A DNA stretch of 64,000 bases from Mycogone perniciosa (lineage: Eukaryota > Ascomycota > Sordariomycetes > Hypocreales > Hypocreaceae), in contig JAOALB010000004.1 of NCBI GenBank assembly GCA_025331125.1, positions 398,190 to 462,189 on the forward strand, in the 5' to 3' direction. The position numbers were made by a program, and so were the translations under genes. Within the stretch, counting starts at the first letter, position 1, and every line of letters starts with the position of its first letter. The notes below the pieces were generated by a model. The model was given only the letters and a program-made list of their open reading frames with translations, was not told the origin of the DNA and made no database searches. Positions 56,767 to 64,000 of the stretch are shown piece after piece.

Positions 56767-59114
56767 GGCTAAGTAGATAAGTTCTTAAAAAATCAAGCCA
56801 TGTACGATAATATGAGTCTCATCCATACAGGAAGAACTCAAGACTCTCCACTTCATTAGACTTTTATACCTGGAAGCCAAAAAAAAATTGAGTCAACCCT
56901 CCTGAAGGGACTTGTGTTTACTATTCCTTTGCTCCGTATTACCAATACAAATTTCCCACCCTACTAACGAGCAGCGCGTGATGAGGATCTCCGAGGCTGG
57001 ACGCCGTTGAAAGCCACTTTGCGGATAGGCTAGGGGCCCTCGGGTGGCCGAATCACGGGAGATCGGAGCAATAGTGCAACTCCCGTAGTCACCTTTCTTT
57101 TTACAAGATCTACGGAGTACTAATACTGCTACTAGTACTATTATTATGGTGGTACGGAGTAGAAGAATCCGAAAACCATGGCCGCAAATGACAGGCGAGA
57201 AGTCGTATCTGGAAAAGCTGCCAAGATACTGGTCTCATCATCCCGTCTCCCCGGATCAGATGCCGTCTTGATCTTGAATTATTAATACTGCTACCCAAGT
57301 TTCCCCAGAATTTTCAGCCCTTCAGCCGGTCTCGGCACTCAGCTTGCAGATTCCTCATCCTTTGTTATACCCTGTACTATTCCCGTGGCGTCCTCTCATT
57401 GCCGCGCCCTTCGTGACGCAAAGCCAACACAAAAGTCGAGAACAACCCGGGAGAAAATCTCGGTAGCATTCGCCGGGTCCCCTACAAGGCGCAATTGACA
57501 GAAAAACCACATGATTTCACGAGTTAGTTATATCCGGGACAGGAGTTTAATACAAGTCATAGATAGTATCCACCAGGCGAAGGGAATCACCGCAAAAGCG
57601 TGGCTCATATGGTACTCATGTCCACTGAGGATACGCATCACTGAAGTTGATAATATTGTGACATTGCCATTCTCCTTTATCGGAGTCGCTCATTGCCCAA
57701 AGGGCGCTGGCTTTGGCTCGCTCGCAGCCATGAGGAAGTCGTGCTACGATGGCGAGAGGCTTTCGGTTTCCAAGGTAGCAATCATCAAGAAAGCTGAGGA
57801 TTCGAGGCTGGTCAGTAGTCTTCACCCACCCTTCCAACATCCACACTGTGTCATTTCCCGATGTCTTTCCCTTGTTCTCGATGCCATCAGCGTCGCTGAA
57901 AGCACAGCTCACAAAAGCGCTCGAAATTGGTGTGGCAACCGACTATTACATCAACTAGCCATGCCGATCAGCATCTATAGCCGGATACAACAATGCCTTG
58001 TCCAAGACTAGGCACAGCGTACAATATATAAGGCTATATATCCGTTTAACAGTTGCAAAGGGATAACTGCCTATAATCACTATTCGCAATAGTAATAGAT
58101 TTAATCACTGCTCCAATTATTAGGCGAAACAAGCTTAGTAAAGGCAGCAAGAGGCATATACGGAACAGCGTTCGGATGTCGGCCGGATGTCGGAACTGTA
58201 AGGAGTATCCGCCATTTTGAAGTACCTAACTACTAATGTATCTACGAGTATGTACTTCGTATCTACGGAGTATCTAGACCGTACGAACCAACATCACCAA
58301 AATCCAGCAATTTTTCCTCAAAATGTTTTCTTGTGCACTACGTAAGGTGTTGGGTCATGCTAACGAGGCAGCACTTGCAAATCCTTCCTTGACTTCATAG
58401 CCATCAGGGTCCACCCTCCTGAGCGAGAATAACCCCACACTTAGCTCGTACGCCCGCGCCGTCCAAATCATCCCTGGCACAGTTCCAGGGGGCTTCTGTA
58501 GAACTGAACCTGGCTCTCTCGGATCCCTCTGAATTTGCCTTGGCGTACGGAGTAGAAGATTCGACTTTGAAGTTGTAGTAGATTCGATCTTGTTCCCCCC
58601 TTTTTTTCCTTTTCTTTTTTCCCGGAACGCACTCCTGCTTTTACGAGAGTGTCTTGGGATTGTCGAGATAACGCACAGATTTGGAAACGTGTGCTAGACA
58701 TTTACTGCACCAGCTAAACTCTGTCGGTACACGCCCACCCTTGGCGTCCTTGTCGTCCAACCAGATCTCGCAAAGTCTGCTTATCATCCCAAGCCCACCG
58801 ACGGTTTCCAGGTGTACCCGTACAGTCGATCTTGCACCGTCATTTCATTTCGGGCGATGGTACTCTGTAGTGACGAGGGTCCTGCTTATCCGACACCGGC
58901 TATTAGTATGCACCCGTCTTGATGTTGGCTCAGGTGACCTGGCAGAGCGCGGACAACGGAAAGAGGCGACTCCCATCCCCGCTTCGAGTCGGTGTGCTGT
59001 CCTCGCATATCTTGACCATCGTCGCCCAGCAGATCATCGTAAACCTCTTTGCACTAGACCATCATTACATCGCATCATAGCATCATAGCACCCAAGCATC
59101 CATAGCACATTACC
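56767..59114. other. Divergent region between SSU1 and the cysteine dioxygenase gene
   Basis: 2.35 kb between divergent starts. Several ACTCCGTA-type copies (57111, 57153, 58265, 58544). A minus-strand stretch 57913-57616 reads as a possible terminal exon (a 98-residue frame with WMLEGWVKTTDQPRILSFLD) and a + strand frame of 166 residues overlaps it; neither has a recognisable family or complete structure. The right 400 bp are the promoter of the dioxygenase gene. Confidence 0.4.
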
Positions 59115-59875
59115 ATGGCTATCACTGTCATTTCGAACCACATCACTCTCGACGTCTGCGGTGGCGTCGGGGCCCACAAGGCGAATCGATTTGACGAACT
59201 TGTGTTGGCGCTGAAAGAGGCCCTTGGTCCATCATCTGGTCTGACATCCGATGATGTTGACGTTGATTTCCTGACACGCTTGATGGAGGACTATGACGGC
59301 AGTGATATGTTGTGGACCAAATATGCTTTCGGTGATAGTAGTCGAGGTTACACTCGAAACCTCGTCGACGAAGGCAATGGCAAGAGCAACCTGGTGGGTG
59401 ACATCCTCAAGCAAAGTGGTAGATGCAAGCTGACAATATGCAACAGCTAGTACTTGTCTGGTCCCCCGGCAAGGGAAGTCCCATCCACGACCATGGCAAC
59501 GCGCACTGCCTGATGAAGATACTGAAGGGGAATCTCACTGAGACTCGCTATGCTTTCCCCGAGGAAGATGAACCCGAGGGGCCGATGAAGATTATCTCGG
59601 AGAAGACGTATAAAGAAAATGCAGTGGCATATATGGCTGATGAGCTTGGCCTCCACCGAGTATCCAACAGAGGAAGCGACTTCGCTGTCTCTCTGCATCG
59701 TATGTTCCCACAGACCTTGACACTTGTCTCAAGCCTAACCAAGAACAATGCAGTGTACACACCTCCCAACGTAGCAAAGGGAGGCTGCCATATCTTCGAT
59801 GAGAAGACTGGCCGAAGCAGCCATGTGGCCGGCTGTCTATACTACTCAGCATATGGCCGGTTGCTCAAGGAGTAG
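59115..59875 (+). CDS. Cysteine dioxygenase
   Basis: Exons 59115-59393, 59447-59699 and 59754-59875 give 217 residues. The iron ligands are visible: H107 and H109 in SPIHDHGNAHC, and H163 in DELGLHRVSN; the thioether-forming cysteine of mammals corresponds to C114. The second intron (54 nt, GTATGT to GCAG) is in frame and without stop, so the unspliced frame is also open; removing it restores SLHLYTPPNVAKGGCHIFDE, with the tyrosine that crosslinks in mammals. The enzyme oxidises cysteine to cysteine sulfinate, from which sulfite is formed. In keratinolytic fungi it works with SSU1, encoded next to it here in the opposite direction. Confidence 0.93.
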
Positions 59876-60850
59876 ATGATGGTGATGTTGTATCTTCGAC
59901 ATAGCGACTCGGCGTTGATGGTGGATTGCTTTTTCGGGTTTTGTATTGGCTGTTTCTTTGTCATGAGCGTCTCAAGATTGTCTGAAGTCAGGTATCATCC
60001 ACATGCTGGATGCATGGCTGCCGGAGGAGAGGATCTGCGGTATGGCATGGTTTTGTAGCAAAGGCACAGCATTTTTGGTACTGAATGAAACGTCCAAGTC
60101 CACAGAATCGGTCCTCGTCGTTTTGGCACGAAGAAGAATGAAGTTGAAAGAGAGAAGAGGGAGGGTCAAGTGTCGTTGTTCTTGAGGCGCTCGTTCTGGA
60201 GGGCTCATCGATTGCGTGCTTTCAGCTAGTCCTAACTGGGAACAGTTCTGTCAACTGGCTCTAGCCCAGTGGATCTCGGAATTGTTGCGGAGGTCACAGG
60301 TGCAGTATCTGAGGCGGTAATGATTAGTCATCCCAAATTCAAAAGTTAGGCCTGGCTATAACGATACTTTGATACAAATTAGACATATCGTTATAGCCAG
60401 GGTTCACTGTAGTAGTACGGAGTACGGAGTACATACTAACTTAAAAGCCTGGCTTGTCTCGAGGACTCCAATTGCCCGTGCACTGAACCACTTTGAAAAA
60501 AATTGCATGAAAAATAAGTCAATAGGAGGAGACTCTTCTCTCTATTGTCCATACATTCGTGAACTGAAAATAGGAAAATAAGAAGACAATACCAATGTCA
60601 GCTGCAATCTTTCATCATAGCTACGATGACGTCCATCAGCCACTTCGTGTTTACACGCTAAATCGTAGTGTTTATATCCGGCGCGAGACCCTCCAATTGG
60701 CGTTCGGTGTCTCACGCGTCCTTCAGCACACAGCCTAACGGTATGAAGATAGTGTAGGCTCTGAACCAAGGGAAACAGTGCATCTTCTCTGCGAAAAGAG
60801 ACTCAGAAGGCTCGAAAATAGTATCTGCTTAACTCAAGCTCATTTCCACA
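59876..60850. other. Intergenic between cysteine dioxygenase and the SNF2 gene
   Basis: About 975 bp, with a 15-bp hairpin at 60351-60401 and two tandem octamer copies near 60418. The first 350 bp are probably 3' untranslated sequence. No gene is supported. Confidence 0.5.
60351..60401. repeat. Perfect inverted repeat (hairpin)
   Basis: CCTGGCTATAACGAT (60351-60365) is the exact reverse complement of ATCGTTATAGCCAGG (60387-60401), separated by 21 bases; one more A-T pair extends the stem. It is intergenic and could be a terminator-like structure, a MITE remnant or an inverted duplicate. No larger element is visible around it. Confidence 0.85.
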
Positions 60851-63800
60851 ATGCCTCCGCGTCGCAAACGCGCCCTTGACATTATCGACCTGACAGGGGA
60901 TACTGCATCCGAGCCGCAGGTCAAGCGACCTGCATTAGCATCTACCCAAGCTGCGCGAGTGAGCTCCATTGCATACAGTGGATCTCAGAGGAGCTTGCCA
61001 TCGTCTTCTCAAACGTCTGTTCACGAGCCAGAGTATCTGGACCTAACTCAGGACAACACGCCTGAGAGGGAGCTCTACGGCACTTTTGGTTCGTTCCACT
61101 ACCGATACACTACAGACATAGGCTAACGCCATGTAGACGGGAAAATTGTGGGCGTAAGATATTACAATGGCTATGCTTCGCCTGGGGAAGTGGTTCTCTG
61201 CCACAGAGAGCCACACAATCAGGTATGCACATGCTGGGCAGTCTTAAACCAGGAGGTGGTGGCTAAAGCTGAACAGTACGATCGAAATGCGATCCGAATC
61301 GACAACGTCCTCCATCAGCAAATAGGACATCTGCCCCGAAAAATTGTCGAGAAAATTGCCTCCCACATTGTAAGTGTCCTCATACCCAAACTTTCTCTTG
61401 ATCACTCACTCACCAATCCAAAGGACCGTGGTGATGTCTGTATTGAGGGACAAATCACTGGGGAGAAGGGTGCCTACGAATGCCCCATTAGACTGTCGTT
61501 CTATGGACCAAGTGACCCCACTGAGCGCACCAGAATTGAGAACGCCTTGAAGGAGGATAAGCTTGTTAAAGCTACCCAATTGAAGCAAACGAAGAAAGAT
61601 GCCGAGTCGCGGAGAACGCTTTTGGGCTTGTCCCAAAGTATCTCTACCAACGGCGTAGGGTCGAGCCGTTTCCAAGACGAGGTGTCATTGGAAGATATCC
61701 TGAAGACGAGTGATGCAGTCGAACTTCGAAAAGGGGGCGATGCTATCAAGACCCTTGCTATGAGTGAGGCCGAATTGGCAAAGATGCCACTGGCCGAACA
61801 ACCCATCCATCTAAAATCCACGCTTCTGCCTTATCAACTTCAGGTATGCACCACGATTTTCTCTTTTCTCTTCTTTGAAAACGCTTTCATGCTTACAACG
61901 CAATAGGGTCTAGCTTGGATGCATTCCAAGGAGAAACCCGAGCTTCCGCAGGTTTGCTCAGATACCGTCACCCAACTGTGGAAACGGGACAACAGAGGAC
62001 GTTATTGGAATGTTGCCTCCGATTTCGTAACCACGAAAGCTCCAACTCTCTTCTCAGGGGGGATTTTGGCCGATGATATGGGACTAGGAAAGACACTCCA
62101 AATCATCAGCTTGATTCTCACAGGTGGTCCTGGGTCAACCCTTATTGTTGCCCCAGTCAGTGTCATGAGCAACTGGGAGCAACAGATCCGAAGGCACGTT
62201 AAACCAGAACACCAACCAAGCATACTGTTGTATCACGGCGCCAAAAAATTGGCTGGTAAAGATCTCATAGGATATGACGTTGTCATTACCAGTTACGGGA
62301 CCCTTGCCATGGAGATGGAGGGTTGTAGAACGCTTTTGTCGCAAATGGAAGATTGGCGACGAGTCGTGCTTGACGAAGGCCATACCATACGCAATACGAG
62401 GACGAAGGTGGCATTGGCTGCATGTGAGCTCAAGGCCAAGTCCCGTTGGGTCCTCACTGGAACACCAATGTAAGTGCTCTACACCATGGATATCGACTTG
62501 ACAGAATGCTAATTGGAACATAGTATCAACTCCGTAAAGGATCTGCACTCGTTGGTCAAATTCCTCCACATCACAGGTGGTGTAGAACAGTCTGAGATCT
62601 TCAACAACAAGATTACGCGAAGATTGTCATCTGCCGACCAAAGCGCTGAAGCAATCCTCCAAGCGCTCATGCAAGATATCTGTCTGCGGCGTAAGAAGGA
62701 TATGAAGTTTGTGGATCTCAAGCTTCCCAAGAAAACTGAGTATCTTCACCGAATCACGTTCCACCCGGAGGAAAAACGCAAATATGACACCCTCATGTAT
62801 GTCATTTACGCCGTCAACAAACGTACATAAAGTCACTGACTCGCAAACAGGTCCGAAGCTAGAGGTGTACTTGAAGAGTATCAGGCCAAATCGAATCTTG
62901 GCCAGAAAGGGCGCTTCCAGAACGTGCTGGAGCGACTCTTGCGCCTCCGACAAACGTAAGCACAAATAAAGAGTGGTGATCGCTCTGACAGTACCGCTGA
63001 CGATTCATGTGACAGGTGTAACCACTGGACCCTTTGCAAAGACCGCATTACCGACCTCATGAGCATGCTCAAAGACCAAGATGTGGTGCCTCTGACCGAG
63101 AAGAATCGCGCGCTGCTACAGGAAGCCCTTCGGCTCTACATCGACAGCCAGGATGATTGCGCTGTCTGCTACGACACGCCTACTAATCCCGTGATTACCA
63201 ACTGCCAGCATGTTTTCTGTCGTCACTGTATTTCCAAGGCCATTCAACTCCAGAAAAAATGCCCCATGTGCCGCAACCCTCTGACGGAGGAAAGCCTTCT
63301 TGAGCCCGCCCCTGAAGGGACTTTTGACAAGAATTTCGACACCGAGACGCAAAGCTCAAAGACGGAGACAATGTTACAGATAGTCCGGGCTACTCTGAAG
63401 AATGAAGGTTCGAATATTGTCATTTTCTCACAGTGGACGTCATTCCTGGACATTGTTCAGAGACAAATGGTAACTGCAGGCTTGAAGTTCTGCAGAATCG
63501 ACGGCAGCAAGAACGCAGATAAGCGGGATCGTGCGATTGATGCCCTTGATAACGATCCTGAGACGCGTATCATGCTGGCCAGTTTGGCTGTATGTAGCGT
63601 TGGCCTCAACCTTGTTTCGGCGGATACAGTCATTCTTTCAGACAGTTGTAGGTTTCCCCTTCTCCGTCGCACGAGCCTATGGCTATCGCTTCCAGAAACC
63701 ATGCTGACTGATGTAGGGTGGGCACCGGCCATCGAGGACCAAGCTGTTGACCGAGTCCATCGATTGGGCCAAACTCGAGAGACAAAGATTTGGCGTCTTG

Positions 63801-64000
63801 TCATGGAAGGGACCGTGGAGGAGCGAGTTCTCGACGTTCAGCAAGAGAAGAGAGATCTAGTCACCAAGGCATTCCAGGAGAAGGGCAAGGGGAAACGCTC
63901 GAAGGATACAAGGATGGCAGATGTTCTGCGGCCGTACACATCTGGTCAGGGCAACCCGGACGCGGACCTGAGATTACAACGATCAAACACTGCGATACAG
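60851..64000 (+). CDS. HIRAN-SNF2-RING helicase (RAD5/HLTF-like), C-terminus beyond window
   Basis: Nine exons are visible: 60851-61088, 61137-61222, 61277-61369, 61424-61843, 61907-62469, 62524-62796, 62851-62955, 63016-63647 and 63717 to the window end, 619 codons so far. A short N-terminal basic region (PPRRKRALDIIDLTGD) has two SIM-like DLTxD motifs, then a HIRAN domain (VRYYNGYASPGEVV, YDRNAIRID). The SNF2 core has DDMGLGKT, DEGH (VLDEGHTIRN) and GTPI. A C3HC4 RING (CAVCYD, CQHVFCRHC, CPMC) sits between the helicase lobes, and VDRVHRLGQT is motif VI. This is the RAD5/HLTF architecture, a ubiquitin ligase for PCNA in error-free damage tolerance. Its stop codon lies past 64000. Some fungal paralogues with this layout are less studied, so RAD5 itself is not certain. 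Confidence 0.9.

Noticed and set aside
57511..58011. A 166-codon + strand frame between SSU1 and the dioxygenase
   Set aside because: No family match and the opposite-strand frame looks more coding; left unannotated.

Overview
This window comes from a filamentous ascomycete (Pezizomycotina). The gene set looks like Eurotiomycetes (Eurotiales or Onygenales): a KapC-type bZIP factor, a fungal MscL-type channel, a GPI-type secreted family, YKT6, DASH and INO80 subunits. Genes carry many introns of about 50-70 nt with GTRNGT donors and CTAAC/CTGAC branch points. There are no operons or bacterial signals. The species cannot be fixed by reading alone. I built the gene models by hand by joining exons across splice sites; 23 of the 26 CDS models close in frame with family-like lengths. 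The exceptions are the two models cut by the window edges and the zinc-motif gene at 30727-32401, whose middle is unresolved.

Layout. 1-130: C-terminus of a HIS5-type histidinol-phosphate aminotransferase. 371-1868(-): GH76 cell-wall mannosidase (DFG5/DCW1 type). 3848-4664(-) and 6585-7365(+): two related small secreted proteins. 7957-8836(-): MscL-like channel. 9330-10402(-): SUR7/PalI protein. 12502-13501(+): Rab-type GTPase. 14232-20241(-): SLH1/ASCC3 double-cassette RNA helicase. 20770-21650(+): YKT6. 22020-24137(-): long disordered protein. 26412-27098(+): profilin. 27632-28354(-): GOT1. 28884-30585(-) and 30727-32401(+): a head-to-head accessory pair (DUF7580-like protein and a zinc-motif protein), both with disturbed reading frames. 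33230-33802(+): unrecognised small protein, followed 20 bp later by a 536-bp MITE. 35128-39428: IES6, DAD4 and ARP5. 39429-42603: gene-poor. 42604-44259(+): nine-exon sesquiterpene synthase. 44927-46427(-): KapC-like bZIP. 46428-49605: gene-poor. 49606-50257(+): pterin-4a-carbinolamine dehydratase. 50657-51701(-): ERG25. 52912-54977(+): NCA2. 55317-56766(-): SSU1 sulfite transporter. 59115-59875(+): cysteine dioxygenase. 60851-64000(+): HIRAN-SNF2-RING helicase (RAD5/HLTF type), cut by the window end.

How the genes relate. Most are unlinked housekeeping genes. Three local associations stand out. Cysteine dioxygenase and the SSU1 sulfite pump are adjacent and divergent, a plausible cysteine-to-sulfite disposal and secretion module. 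IES6 and ARP5, partners in one INO80 submodule, lie about 1.3 kb apart with the kinetochore gene DAD4 between them. The DUF7580-like and zinc-motif genes share a 141-bp bidirectional promoter and resemble fungal accessory or immunity-like loci.

Intergenic DNA is saturated with copies of the octamer ACTCCGTA/TACGGAGT (about 39 by eye, none found in an exon), and the long gene-poor stretches hold AT-rich islands and a MITE.
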